The notes under the pieces: generated by a model
The model's database searches: none
What the model was told of the DNA's origin: nothing
What the model saw: only the letters and a program-made list of their open reading frames with translations
Position numbers and translations under genes: made by a program
NCBI RefSeq assembly: GCF_003460605.1
Contig: NZ_QTVN01000020.1
Location: 13,204 to 75,943 of the forward strand
Direction: 5' to 3'
DNA from: Ruminococcus sp. AF31-8BH
GTDB taxonomy: Bacteria > Bacillota > Clostridia > Lachnospirales > Lachnospiraceae
DNA: 62,740 nucleotides
In this document: one piece after another, positions 1-9,061 of the stretch
Position numbering within the stretch: the first letter of the stretch is position 1
Layout: each line of letters begins with the position of its first letter

Positions 1-44
1 CTCATTGAAGGCTCCGGCTGTAATTGCAGGTTGGAATAAATGAA

Positions 45-281
45 TTATAGTAATCCGAAAAAGAATTCAGCGATATCTGCGTCAAAGATTTTGCTGAGTG
101 CAATCAGTTCACTGACTTTGATATTCATCCGATTAGTTTCAAGTTTTGCATAAGTGCTTTTGGAAATTTCAATTCCCATCAGCTGTAACTGCGCAACAAC
201 CTGATCCTGTGTCATATTTGTATTGCGTCTTAGACGCTGGATATTATGGCCGATATCCATGTCTGGTCTGATTTTTTGCAT
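45..281 (-). CDS. XRE-family helix-turn-helix regulator
   Basis: This is a 78-residue protein that is almost entirely one Cro/C1-type helix-turn-helix domain (about residues 10-68). The family pattern is visible: NIQRLRRNTNMTQDQVVAQL (first helices), then the recognition region with SKSTYAKLETNR, then the closing helix VSELIALSKIFDADIAEFF. Such single-domain proteins bind operator DNA as dimers and usually repress their own and a divergent gene. It is read away from the gene that starts at 331, with about 50 bases between the two starts, so shared control of that pair is a reasonable inference. The target is unknown. The fold is clear; the role is not. Confidence 0.85.
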   Translation of the reverse strand: MQKIRPDMDIGHNIQRLRRNTNMTQDQVVAQLQLMGIEISKSTYAKLETNRMNIKVSELIALSKIFDADIAEFFFGLL

Positions 282-330
282 ATCTGTACTACTCCTAAAA
301 ATTCGTAATAAAGAAAGGATTGATTAGAAA

Positions 331-660
331 ATGTTTGTTGATAAAATATTTGAAAGAGCTACAATACGGGGAATAGCAGATTATCTGTTGTTTGGAATGG
401 GACCGAATCAAGATAATCGGAGTTATGAGGAACGATTGGATGAACCATATATGAGGTTTGAGAAGGCTGTAGAGAAATATGATAAGTGTAAGACTTCAGA
501 TTTGCTGGATCTGTGTAATGAGGTGAGCAGTGAGATGGCCAGTGTGTATATGGAGATTGGATTGCAGGTAGGAGTACTAATAATCATGGATTTAATACAA
601 AATATTAGTAATAATCAAAATAATGAAATATTCAAAAATAAATTTGAAAATACACAATGA
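331..660 (+). CDS. Small hypothetical protein, DUF6809-like
   Basis: A 109-residue acidic, mostly helical protein that I cannot assign a function. The stretch MASVYMEIGLQVGVLIIMDL near residues 69-88 resembles small Firmicutes proteins of the DUF6809 type that occur in prophage and conjugative-element neighbourhoods; I recognise this only by style. The hydrophobic patch could be a buried helix rather than a membrane segment. It starts 10 bases after a GAAAGGA ribosome site and diverges from the XRE regulator, which probably controls it. The last 20 residues are Asn/Lys-rich and low in complexity. Confidence 0.55.
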   Translation: MFVDKIFERATIRGIADYLLFGMGPNQDNRSYEERLDEPYMRFEKAVEKYDKCKTSDLLDLCNEVSSEMASVYMEIGLQVGVLIIMDLIQNISNNQNNEIFKNKFENTQ

Positions 661-923
661 TAAATACTATAAAACTTATTTTAATATAATTTTTACGACT
701 AATGGAGTATAATTGTATATGATTAAAAAGGTAAAAACAATTGGTGTATAGAGTGGTTGATAAGTAAGAGATTGAAATGGACACAAACATGTTGCGTATC
801 CTTGTTAAAAAATATTAAAGATGTAAATAATGCATAATCAGTTTTATGTTAGTGCGCAGAGAAAATAAAAGTATTTAACTGATAATAAATATATAGGCTA
901 TTTAATTGTGATGGTGAAGTAAA

Positions 924-2675
924 ATGAGAGGACAGAGTTTTTATGATTGGTGTATTGAAAATAATAGAGAAAATCTACTTTCAGAATGGGAATATAACAA
1001 AAATTATCCCTTAACACCACATAATTGTGCTAGAGGAACGAGTAAAAAGGTATGGTGGAAATGCAAAAAAGGACATGAGTGGCAAGCAAGTGTAGGTTAT
1101 AGAGCAAAATTTGCAAGACCATGTCCGATATGTAATGGAACACATACATTAGTGACAGGAGTAAATGATCTCATGACTGTAAATCCTAAACTAGCAAATG
1201 AATGGGACTATGATTTGAATGGCGAATTAACACCATCTATGATATTGCCACGCTCTATGAAAAAAGTATGGTGGATTTGTGAAAAAGGACATCGATATCA
1301 GTCAACAGTTGATAATAGAACAAAGGGAAGTGGCTGCCCCATTTGTTCAAAAGAAAGAAAAACTTCAATGCCGGAAAAAGCAGTATACTTTTATGTATTA
1401 AAGTATTTTAAAGATGCGATCGACAATTATAAAGCCGTATGGCTCGGAAAATCAGAAATTGATATTTATGTTCCATCTTTAAGGCTGGCAATAGAATATG
1501 ATGGTGAAAGATGGCATCAAGATGTAGAAAAGGATAAGAAAAAAGATTTGCTTTTAAAACAGCATGATATAGTGATTGTACGGTTTAGAGAGCCTAAATG
1601 TCCTAAATTAGAAGATGATAGTATTTGCATTATAACTGAAAAACCAACATCAAATGCTACGCATATGAATCATGCAATACAAAAAATGTTTAAATATATT
1701 AATAGTACATATAATTGTAATATTAACGCAGATGTAAATATAGACAGAGATTCTATAGAAATATTTAATATGTATCAACATGAAATGAAATTAGGCTCAC
1801 TGGCGGTAGTTAATCCAATATTGGCTAAGGAATGGAACTATAATAAAAATGGGAAATTGATACCTGAAAAGGTGTTTGCAAATGCAGGAATTAAAGTATG
1901 GTGGAGGTGTAAAAATGGACATGAATGGATGGCGGTAATAGCTAGTAGAAATAATGGTGTTGGTTGTCCGTTCTGTTCTGGAAAAAGGTCATGGACAGGT
2001 TTTAATGATCTGAAAACAAAGTGTCCTGATGTAGCTAAAGAGTGGAATTATGAAAAAAATGAAATAAAAGGTCCAGAATATATAGCATATTCAAGTAATA
2101 AAAAGGTGTGGTGGAAATGTTCTGTATGTGGTTTTGAGTGGCAGAGCAAGGTAAATAATAGGACAAGTAATTTGCATACAGGATGCCCAAAGTGTGCAAA
2201 GAATTTAAATAAACAAGTTGAAACATCACGAGTCAATAGAATTAAAAAACGAGGAAGTCTTTTAAAACAGTATCCATTACTTTGTAGAGAATGGGATTAT
2301 GATAAAAATTTAATTGCTCCGAGTGAAGTAACATCAGGCAGTAAATGTAAGGTGTGGTGGATATGCCCGAAAGGACATTCTTATCAGGCAGATGTAAATA
2401 AAAGGACAGGGAAAAAACCAACAGGTTGTCCATATTGTTCTGGAAGGAAAATATTGAGAGGGTATAATGATTTAGCTACAAGATATCCTACAATTGTAGA
2501 AGAGTGGGATTACGAGAAAAATATTATTTTACCTACAGCAATAGGAAGTGGCTCTAATAGAAAAGTGTGGTGGAAATGTAAAAAATGTGGCAGAGAATGG
2601 GAAGCAACACCGAATAAAAGAGTAGGAAGAAATCAAGGATGTCCATATTGTAGAAAGAAAAAAGATACAAAATAA
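924..2675 (+). CDS. Six zinc-ribbon protein with embedded PD-(D/E)XK-like nuclease domain
   Basis: This 583-residue protein contains six copies of a treble-clef/zinc-ribbon unit of the PF14311 type. Each unit has a W(D/E/N)Y stretch, then KVWW-(K/I/R)-C-x2-(G/C)-H/F and ends CPxC. Two units lie before residue 145 and four after about residue 285. Between them (about 148-235) sits a Vsr/DUF559-like endonuclease fold: PEKAVYF helix, then SEIDIY (D180), then LAIEYDGERWH (E191), matching an E...D...ExxG nuclease core. Family knowledge: PF14311 repeats are often linked to very short patch repair-like nucleases in mobile DNA. Inference: a DNA endonuclease with a zinc-ribbon DNA-reading array, for defence or homing. 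It is AT-rich, stands alone, and is followed by mobile-element debris. Confidence 0.75.
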   Translation: MRGQSFYDWCIENNRENLLSEWEYNKNYPLTPHNCARGTSKKVWWKCKKGHEWQASVGYRAKFARPCPICNGTHTLVTGVNDLMTVNPKLANEWDYDLNGELTPSMILPRSMKKVWWICEKGHRYQSTVDNRTKGSGCPICSKERKTSMPEKAVYFYVLKYFKDAIDNYKAVWLGKSEIDIYVPSLRLAIEYDGERWHQDVEKDKKKDLLLKQHDIVIVRFREPKCPKLEDDSICIITEKPTSNATHMNHAIQKMFKYINSTYNCNINADVNIDRDSIEIFNMYQHEMKLGSLAVVNPILAKEWNYNKNGKLIPEKVFANAGIKVWWRCKNGHEWMAVIASRNNGVGCPFCSGKRSWTGFNDLKTKCPDVAKEWNYEKNEIKGPEYIAYSSNKKVWWKCSVCGFEWQSKVNNRTSNLHTGCPKCAKNLNKQVETSRVNRIKKRGSLLKQYPLLCREWDYDKNLIAPSEVTSGSKCKVWWICPKGHSYQADVNKRTGKKPTGCPYCSGRKILRGYNDLATRYPTIVEEWDYEKNIILPTAIGSGSNRKVWWKCKKCGREWEATPNKRVGRNQGCPYCRKKKDTK

Positions 2676-2933
2676 TAGTTTATGTAGGCCTATAAGTGCT
2701 TGTCAAATGAAAGTAGTTGTGGAAGACTTCTAAAGTTGGGGAGGTAAATGGATTGCACGTCATGAGGATAAGAGAGGTGCCCTCAATCGTGCTAAACCGT
2801 CCAGGGTTTGTAACGCATCTGCAACAAATTCCGGCTAAAGCCCCGTGTTTTCGCTATTCTCGGTTACCCAAACGTTAATCTTAGTTATCCAAGAGATAAT
2901 CGACTGCTAAGACTATATCAAAATGTTTACAAA

Positions 2934-2967
2934 CCCCGGAAAATCAAGGTTTTCCGGGGCTTTTTTT
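2934..2967 (+). terminator. Rho-independent terminator
   Basis: A perfect 10-bp stem, CCCCGGAAAA and TTTTCCGGGG, closes a six-base loop (TCAAGG) and is followed by C and seven Ts. It is a textbook intrinsic terminator. No intact gene lies directly upstream, so it is probably left over from a lost element gene. Confidence 0.85.
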
Positions 2968-3004
2968 GCCCTAATCCGGCTGCACAGAGTATTGGAAAAG
3001 TCAA

Positions 3005-3235
3005 AACGAACCGTAGGTAGTCCTGCAAGGACAACCACTGTCAAAAACAGCATCCGAAACTGTCTGACTGTGTTTCAGAATGACCCGAAGCTGGAAGGCG
3101 CAATCCGCTACAATATTCTGACGGAGCGAATTGATATTTCTAAGCATATATGATGGCATTCTGGTTTATGATCATGAAACCGCCATGTATCATTTGGAAA
3201 ATGGGCATGCTACATCTTTTAACAGATTGCAAGGA
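3005..3235 (+). pseudogene. Remnant of VapE-like (virulence-associated E) protein gene
   Basis: The frame around 3046-3147 reads FQNDPKLEGAIRYNILTERI followed by DISKHI. This resembles the start of the virulence-associated E / D5-like primase-helicase domain, in which an NDP...L.GAIRYN...TxRIDI pattern is common in phage and element proteins. The frame then hits a stop at 3150. The next frame continues DGILVYDHETAMYHLENGHA, which looks like a second unrelated or shifted coding scrap. I therefore call it decayed mobile-element DNA. There is no usable start or full domain. Confidence 0.45.
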
Positions 3236-3333
3236 AAATGATTTGCTGCATCAACTGTACCGACTTATCACTTCCTCAATTCCGGAACCAGATTGCTGTA
3301 ATACGCTGTCTTACCTGACAACACATCGTCATA

Positions 3334-3380
3334 GAATCCCTGCTTCCAGTCAGCAATAGATTGGAGCAGGGATTCTTCTT
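3334..3380 (+). terminator. Rho-independent terminator
   Basis: An 11-bp perfect stem, GAATCCCTGCT (3334-3344) and AGCAGGGATTC (3365-3375), with a 20-base loop, is followed by TTCTT and a T-rich stretch. It separates the mobile-element debris from the next gene. Confidence 0.75.
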
Positions 3381-3532
3381 TCTTATTTATAGTAGACAAG
3401 TCAATACATACCCCATATGTAATTCGTGCCATTTTCCGTCGTTTCGTGCCAAACCAATTGAAAAACAGATGGATTTTTATATAATGATTTTAACAAATGA
3501 AGGAAAAAATCAAACAGGAAAGGAGGAGATTC

Positions 3533-3898
3533 GTGTATTGCATTGCTGTATTGATTGATAAAGGACAAAAGGGAGAGGACTATGCAGAATATATTTTGAA
3601 CTACTGCGCCGATAGAAAGATATTTCCCCTGGTTCAGATCTATCAGGATCAGGAAAAGTTTTTTGGAGAAATACAAAAAACAATACCGTCCATTGTGCTT
3701 CTGGCACTTCAGGGAGTAGCAGGGCTGAATGCTGCGGAGCACCTCCGTTCCCTGCATCCGAAATGCAAAATGATCTGGTGTAGTGATCTGGATTTTTCCC
3801 TTCATGCATTTAAACTGCGTGTGGAATATTTTTTTATGGAACCCGTGGAGGAACAGAAGCTCTGGGAAGGGCTTACGGCATGTTTCGGACGCAGGTGA
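3533..3898 (+). CDS. Degenerate response-regulator receiver-like protein
   Basis: From the GTG at 3533, placed six bases after AAGGAGGAG, the product is 121 residues; an in-frame ATG at 3497 has no comparable ribosome site. The sequence follows a CheY/LytTR-type receiver: a first strand VYCIAVLID, a middle strand SIVLLALQGVAGLNAAEHLR where the phosphorylated Asp normally sits, KCKMIWCSDLDFSLHAFKLR, and the typical last segment VEYFFMEPVEEQKLWEGL. The expected phospho-acceptor Asp in VLLALQG appears to be lost, so it would be a pseudo-receiver without an output domain. It lies 33 bases upstream of a secreted beta-propeller-like protein, so co-expression is likely. The function is unknown. Confidence 0.6.
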   Translation: MYCIAVLIDKGQKGEDYAEYILNYCADRKIFPLVQIYQDQEKFFGEIQKTIPSIVLLALQGVAGLNAAEHLRSLHPKCKMIWCSDLDFSLHAFKLRVEYFFMEPVEEQKLWEGLTACFGRR

Positions 3899-3931
3899 TT
3901 ATATTTATTTTAGTTCAGGAGGAAGATGATA

Positions 3932-6006
3932 ATGAAAAAAAGGGCTATGATTATTGCGATGATGGCAGCCATGCTTACGGTTGCCTCTGACTGCACGGTG
4001 AAGCTTCTCCATGCAGAGGAAACACAAACCAAACCAAGGAAGCACAAGCTGAAGACTCTCAAAGCGAAGGTACATCCCAGCTTCCAATAAAAGCACTTTC
4101 CCCCAAGGTAGTGGAAGAAAATCCTTATATGGCAAAAAGTGATTCCAACATCCATCATGACTGCTACAATACCGACTCTACAGATGAGGTGCTGCCGGTA
4201 GGTATCTATTCCGAGATCAATGTTTCCTACGAGAAGGTAAACGCAAACGCATCCCCGGCCATCTTTTTTGATTCCTACGGTCACGCAGTGGTTCCATTTC
4301 TTGGTGGACTTGCTATTCGTGATATCAATGCAGATGAGACACAGACAGTGGGATATTTTTCCCCGAAGCAGCATGACGAAGGCGGCTATGTGATCCAGAG
4401 CTCCTACTCCTTCGTAGATGAGAGTAACCGAATCGTGTGTCCAACCAGCAACAATCATGTGCTGATGTTAAAAGCAACCGACGAGGAAGGAAACGTGCTG
4501 CCGGAATTTGAGAAGGTGCTGGATATCGACATCAAGGCTGCAGCTGAAGCAGCTCTTGGAAAAACACTGGATCAGAATCTTTTATCAGTAGTATTTGACT
4601 ATGACGGGAATTTATGGTTTGCCACCGGCGGCTTCCGCATTTATCCGGACAGGGAGCAGCAAGGAGCTGTTGGATACATTTCCCGCAGTGCCATTGATGC
4701 GATCTTAAACGGAGAGGAAGTGGATCTGACAGACTCTGTATTTGTATATGAACTGACTCCGGGAGAGGGCGCAGAAAATGGCATTGCATCCTCCAAGGAT
4801 GGCGCTGTGATCCTGACAAACCTGAACTGCTATCTGTTCCAGGCAGATAACGGTGTGCAGAAGGTATGGAAAACTTCTTATGAGAGCGTAGGTGCCAAGG
4901 AAAGCGCAGAAGGTGACGCCACTACAGGTGGTGGTCTTGCCTGGGGCGGCGGCTGTTCCCCTTCTCTTACAAAAGACCTGGTTATGTTTACCGACAATCA
5001 GAATCCGGTAAATCTCCTTGCTGTTGATATGAAAACCGGAGAAACAGTTGCCAGCCTTCCGGTTATCGACGAGCTTCCGGAGGACAGTCAGGTATCTGTG
5101 GAAAACTCCGCAATTGTATACGACAACGGTGCAGGAACGGTGAGTACCATTGTGTGCAACTGGTTTGGTGCCGGAAGTGCTGCTCTTGGAAAAGAGGACA
5201 GCGATTCTTCCATCCAGAGCTATGCCAATATTTATGATGTAAACTGGTTAAGCCAGGGAAATAAAATGATCATGCCAGGTGTAGAACGAGTGGACACCAT
5301 CAAAACTGATGACGGCTACGAAATGAAGAGTATCTGGTGCAGAAGTGATCTGTCCGATACTTCCATGCTGAAGCTTTCCACTGCCACCGGATATATTTAC
5401 GGCTATGTTCAGGATCTGGAAACTGGCATGTGGCAGTATATTATGCTGGATTTTGAGACTGGCGAGACCGTATTTTCAATGGATGTTTCCAGCAAGCCTG
5501 GTTACAACAACATGGCCATCGGCATGTATGCCGGAAACAGCGGAAATGCCCTTTATTGTCCGACCGGATATCTGGAGCTGTTAAGACTTCAGGACCGTTT
5601 TGTTTACTTGCCGGAAATGCCGTACCGCAAAGTGGATCTGGATCAGGCAATGCGAAATGTGCTTGGACAGGAAACCTTTGAAGCGGATGGCGGACAGGGA
5701 AATGTTATGGGCTGGCTGAATACCGTAACTGTTGAAAATGTGCATCCGAACACCACAGTGGCGCTGCGAGTGAAAGGTCTGTCCGGCAGCGCAGATGCAC
5801 TGAAGCTTTACGGTTACGGTGCAGACGGCTCCCTTCAGGAAGTGCCTGCAGACCTGTGGCATATCCAGACAGAGGAGGGAGCGATCCCGGATACCTTATC
5901 TGAGGATGTACTGTATGAAATCCACGTTCTGGTACAGGATGGCGGTACATTCGACCTTAGCGAAAATGAGAAGGAAATCAAAGTATCCGTTGTTGCAGCT
6001 CAGTAA
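3932..6006 (+). pseudogene. Secreted beta-propeller-like protein, signal peptide out of frame
   Basis: A good ribosome site (CAGGAGGAAG) precedes ATG 3932, which begins MKKRAMIIAMMAAMLTVAS, a signal peptide ending near HAEETQT. That frame stops at 4088-4090. The mature protein continues in the -1 frame from about 4021 (NTNQTKEAQAEDSQSEG, then the long frame to 6006), so one base seems to be missing near 4021-4030. The body, about 640 residues, is rich in repeated strands such as FDYDGNLWFATGG, VDMKTGETVASLP and LDFETGETVFSMD, typical of PQQ/YncE-like propellers. A GTG at 4111 could start a cytoplasmic product but lacks a ribosome site. Read as drawn, secretion is lost; a sequencing error is equally possible. 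Role unknown. Confidence 0.6.
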
Positions 6007-6061
6007 AAAGGGTGGAACTTTTTCAGAAAGATTCTGGCACTTATTAGTCCATGATGAAATT

Positions 6062-6105
6062 ACCGGTGCAGTGTGAGTTTTATACTCATACTGTACCGGT
6101 GTTTT
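6062..6105. terminator. Bidirectional terminator between convergent genes
   Basis: ACCGGTGCAGTGTGAG pairs with CTCATACTGTACCGGT around a short T-rich loop, giving about 16 bp with one or two mismatches, followed by GTTTTTATTA. It lies between the stop of the propeller gene (6006) and the stop of the convergent aldehyde dehydrogenase gene (6108), so it can serve both strands. Confidence 0.8.
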
Positions 6106-6107
6106 TA

Positions 6108-7487
6108 TTATTTCAGAAACAGATGAAGCAGCTTCTGGGAAATCCGCCCGTAGGGCTGATAACGTATAGGCAGATCCATCCAGGTTTTTTTATCCACAAT
6201 GCTCTTATAATGGGAAAAGGTTTCAAATCCTTTTTTACCATGATAGCTTCCCATACCGCTTTCTCCGAAGCCTCCAAAGGGCAATTCACTGGTTGCAAGA
6301 TGAATGACTACATCATTGATACAGCCGCCTCCGAATCCGCATTCAGAGGTGACTTTGTTTATTATAGCCTTATCCTGCGCAAAAATATAAAGTGCAAGAG
6401 GATGAGCCAGGGAATTTACTTTATGGATAACCTCATCAATGGAGGTGAAGGTAAGCACAGGAAGCACAGGTCCGAAAATTTCTTCCTGCATTACAGCATC
6501 CTCGAAGGTAACCTTATCCATTACAGTAGGTTCGATCTGCAGTGTTTTGGGTCGTACATTTCCACCGCAGATTACCTTTGAGGAATCAATTAATCCCTGA
6601 ATACGGTCAAAATGCTTTTGGTTGATGATCTTTCCGTAATTTTTGTTATCCAGAGGTGCTTTGCCAAACTGCTTGCGGATCTGTTTTCGGATCTGCTCTA
6701 GAAATTTGTCTTTTACTTCACTGTGGCAATAAACATAGTCAGGAGCCACGCAAGTCTGTCCGCAATTAAGATATTTTCCAAATACAATACGTTTGGCGGC
6801 GAGCTTTAAGTTTGCAGATTTGTCTATAATACAGGGGCTTTTGCCGCCAAGCTCCAAAGTGACAGGAGTAAGATGCTCACTGGCCTTTCGCATAACCTCT
6901 TTTCCCACAGACTGGCTTCCTGTGAAAAAGATATAGTCAAAATGCTCCTGAAGAAGACAGGCATTTTCTGCACGTCCTCCCATAACAACTGCTACATGGT
7001 GCTCCGGAAAGCATTCCCGGACGATTTCACAGATAACAGCTCCGGTGGCAGGAGAATAAGCACTTGGCTTAAGGACTGCTGTGTTTCCGGCAGCAAGCGC
7101 ATCTGCCAAAGGGTCAAAGGTGAGAAGAAACGGATAATTCCATGGACTCATGATCAGTGAAACACCGTAAGGAGACGGCTTCTGGAAGCTTCGTGAGTGA
7201 AATTGTGCAAGTGGTGTATGCACAGTTTTTTCTCTGGAAAGGGAACGGATATGCTTCAGCAGATAGGTGATCTCGCTGAGAACAAGACCGGATTCACACA
7301 TGTAGCTCTCAAAGCTGCTTTTCCCAAGATCTGCCTTTAATGCGGCATCAATCTGCTCCTGATGAGCCTGGATGGAGGCCTGAAGCTTTTTCAATGCTTC
7401 AATACGAAAATCAATATTAAGTGTAGCACCTGTATAAAAGAATTCCCGCTGTCTGCGGATAATTTCCCGGATAGCTTCCTGCGTCAT
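6108..7487 (-). CDS. NAD(P)-dependent aldehyde dehydrogenase (class 3-like)
   Basis: A 459-residue aldehyde dehydrogenase that oxidises an aldehyde to a carboxylate with NAD(P). The catalytic set is visible: ILKPSAYSP, the turn FTGSQSVGKEVM, the general-base Glu in TLELGGKSP, and the nucleophile Cys in NCGQTCVAPDY. The C-terminal LPFGGFGESGMGSYHGKKGF is typical of class 3/YwdH-like enzymes of about 455-460 residues, and the hydrophobic end (LLHLFLK) recalls membrane-associated members. It is the second gene of a minus-strand pair: the iron alcohol dehydrogenase ends at 7567, with a small hairpin (GTCCCT-CTCC-AGGGAC, 7527-7542) between them. The pair could interconvert alcohol, aldehyde and acid; the substrate is not evident. 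Confidence 0.9.
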   Translation of the reverse strand: MTQEAIREIIRRQREFFYTGATLNIDFRIEALKKLQASIQAHQEQIDAALKADLGKSSFESYMCESGLVLSEITYLLKHIRSLSREKTVHTPLAQFHSRSFQKPSPYGVSLIMSPWNYPFLLTFDPLADALAAGNTAVLKPSAYSPATGAVICEIVRECFPEHHVAVVMGGRAENACLLQEHFDYIFFTGSQSVGKEVMRKASEHLTPVTLELGGKSPCIIDKSANLKLAAKRIVFGKYLNCGQTCVAPDYVYCHSEVKDKFLEQIRKQIRKQFGKAPLDNKNYGKIINQKHFDRIQGLIDSSKVICGGNVRPKTLQIEPTVMDKVTFEDAVMQEEIFGPVLPVLTFTSIDEVIHKVNSLAHPLALYIFAQDKAIINKVTSECGFGGGCINDVVIHLATSELPFGGFGESGMGSYHGKKGFETFSHYKSIVDKKTWMDLPIRYQPYGRISQKLLHLFLK

Positions 7488-7566
7488 GGAATTTTCCTCG
7501 CATTATAAAATGTAGTATTGTTTAGAGTCCCTCTCCAGGGACGAGATCCTGTTTGAAAAAAGCGTT

Positions 7567-8787
7567 TTATGCTTCCGGCTGTTCTTTATCCGGCATCAGC
7601 ATATAATAAAACTTCTCCAGCTCCCCGGCATCCATCAGTACCGGAACGGGATACAGAGGATTAGCTTCCTTGTCTGCATAATGGGACAATTTCGGAATAT
7701 CCTCTTCCTGGATTTCCGGAATGAAATCCCCGATGCCAAAGCGGGCTTTCATATCCTTGATGGCCTGGATAAAGCCTGCAGCAGCTTCCTCCACAGGTGT
7801 TTCCGTGTCAGCCACACCTGCTGCAACAGCTAAAGCAGCCAGTTTCTTGTGAATGGTTTTTCCGTAGGCTTCCAGCACATAAGGCAGCAGTACTGCATTG
7901 GCAAGTCCGTGAGGCACATTGTACTGTCCGCCCAGGGAATGTGCTACTGCATGTACATAGCCCACATAAGATTTGGTAAAAGCACAGCCTGCAAAGTAGG
8001 AAGCGCGGAGCATATTCCGGCGGGCTTCCTTATTAGAGCCATCTGTGTATGCGGTATCCAGATTTTCAAAAATCAGCTTTACAGCATCCAGGGCATTTTT
8101 CCTGGTGCCTGGCGTGGTGGAATTGCCGATGTATGCCTCCACTGCATGGGTAAGGGCATCCATACCAGTAGTTGCGGTGATAAAAGGCGGAAGGCTTAAG
8201 GTAACCTTAGGATCCAGAACTGCATAGCGCGGAATCAACGGAAAATCGTTGATGGCATATTTGTGTCTGGTCTGCGCATCTACAATTACGGCGGCCAGCG
8301 TGGTTTCACTTCCGGTTCCTGCTGTAGTTGGAACAGCAATCAGAAGAGGAAGCTTCTTGTGCACCTTCAGAATTCCCTTCATCTTGGCAAGGGACTGACG
8401 GGGCTTGGCGACCCTGGCACCAACTGCCTTGGCACAGTCCATACTGGAACCGCCGCCGAAGCCGATAATGGCTTTACAGTTGTTTGCATGGTAAAGCTCA
8501 AGCGCTTCTGCCACATTGTCTGTAGTAGGGTTGGCTACTGTTTTGTCATAAAGGATATAAGAAATGCCGCTGTCTGTCAACGCCTTTTCCAGACGGTCGG
8601 TAAGCCCAAGCTGATGAATGCCTGCATCTGTGATGATCAGCACATTCTCGCATTTTTTCTTTTTCAGCATATCGGGAACTTCCTTCAGGCTGCCGATGAT
8701 CTTCGGGTTTCGGTAAGGCAGAAAGGGAAGTGCGAACTTAAATACATTCTGGAAAATTCTGCAGTATATTTTCTTTACTGGATTCAT
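7567..8787 (-). CDS. Iron-containing alcohol dehydrogenase
   Basis: A 406-residue group III (Fe-dependent) alcohol dehydrogenase. The NAD-binding loop GFGGGSSMDCAKAVG, the following AVPTTAGTGSETTLAAV, and the metal-binding region with ATTGMDALTHAVEAYIG and AHSLGGQYNVPHGLANAVLL (His ligands) are all present. The N-terminal 30 residues (KKIYCRIFQNVFKFALPFLP) are more hydrophobic than usual. It probably reduces an aldehyde or ketone with NAD(P)H. It leads a minus-strand operon with the aldehyde dehydrogenase. Its promoter should lie in 8788-8900, an AT-rich stretch; I could not fix the hexamers. Confidence 0.9.
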   Translation of the reverse strand: MNPVKKIYCRIFQNVFKFALPFLPYRNPKIIGSLKEVPDMLKKKKCENVLIITDAGIHQLGLTDRLEKALTDSGISYILYDKTVANPTTDNVAEALELYHANNCKAIIGFGGGSSMDCAKAVGARVAKPRQSLAKMKGILKVHKKLPLLIAVPTTAGTGSETTLAAVIVDAQTRHKYAINDFPLIPRYAVLDPKVTLSLPPFITATTGMDALTHAVEAYIGNSTTPGTRKNALDAVKLIFENLDTAYTDGSNKEARRNMLRASYFAGCAFTKSYVGYVHAVAHSLGGQYNVPHGLANAVLLPYVLEAYGKTIHKKLAALAVAAGVADTETPVEEAAAGFIQAIKDMKARFGIGDFIPEIQEEDIPKLSHYADKEANPLYPVPVLMDAGELEKFYYMLMPDKEQPEA

Positions 8788-8951
8788 AATAAAATTTCTC
8801 GCTTTCTTGTACGGTTTTTATCCTGAATGAAATTATATCATGGTTTCAAATATTGTAAAGATAAAATAATTTTAATATCAAGATAAATTTGCAGACAGAT
8901 TTCTCTTATCGACTGATGGGGGATTGTGTGTTATGATAATATAAAGATAAA

Positions 8952-9026
8952 GAATTGCGGGAGCTGCAAAACAGCGGAGCAATTCGTAGATATCAAGTTA
9001 GGGGCAAAATACTTTTTGCCCCTAAC
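8952..9026 (+). promoter_or_regulatory. Two-hairpin leader before the Tet-like GTPase gene
   Basis: Two hairpins lie in tandem upstream of ATG 9062. The first is GAATTGC (8952-8958) with GCAATTC (8979-8985), containing an inner GCTG/CAGC. The second is a perfect 13-bp stem, GTTAGGGGCAAAA (8997-9009) with TTTTGCCCCTAAC (9014-9026), on a four-base loop. A -10-like TATGATAAT near 8933 could start the transcript. The second hairpin has no U-run after it, so simple termination is doubtful. Tet(M)-type genes are known for leader-based control, so ribosome- or drug-dependent regulation is a reasonable inference. Confidence 0.5.
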
Positions 9027-9061
9027 ATCCTATTAAGAACATAAAGAAAGGGGTATTTTCC

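Larger units (their letters stand above)
2676..3532 (+). other. Intergenic region with mobile-element debris
   Basis: These 857 bases hold no intact gene that I can support. They contain an unassigned stretch (2676-2930), a strong terminator (2934-2967), a decayed VapE-like fragment (about 3005-3235) and a second terminator (3334-3380). The short open frames here overlap each other in different frames and have no convincing ribosome sites. The region marks the border between the AT-rich accessory left end and the core backbone. Confidence 0.6.

Noticed and set aside
2923..3153. 76-residue gene
   Set aside because: It starts inside a terminator and only its middle resembles a known family fragment.
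4111..6006. Independent gene starting at GTG 4111
   Set aside because: No ribosome site, and a signal peptide with a good start lies just upstream in the neighbouring frame.
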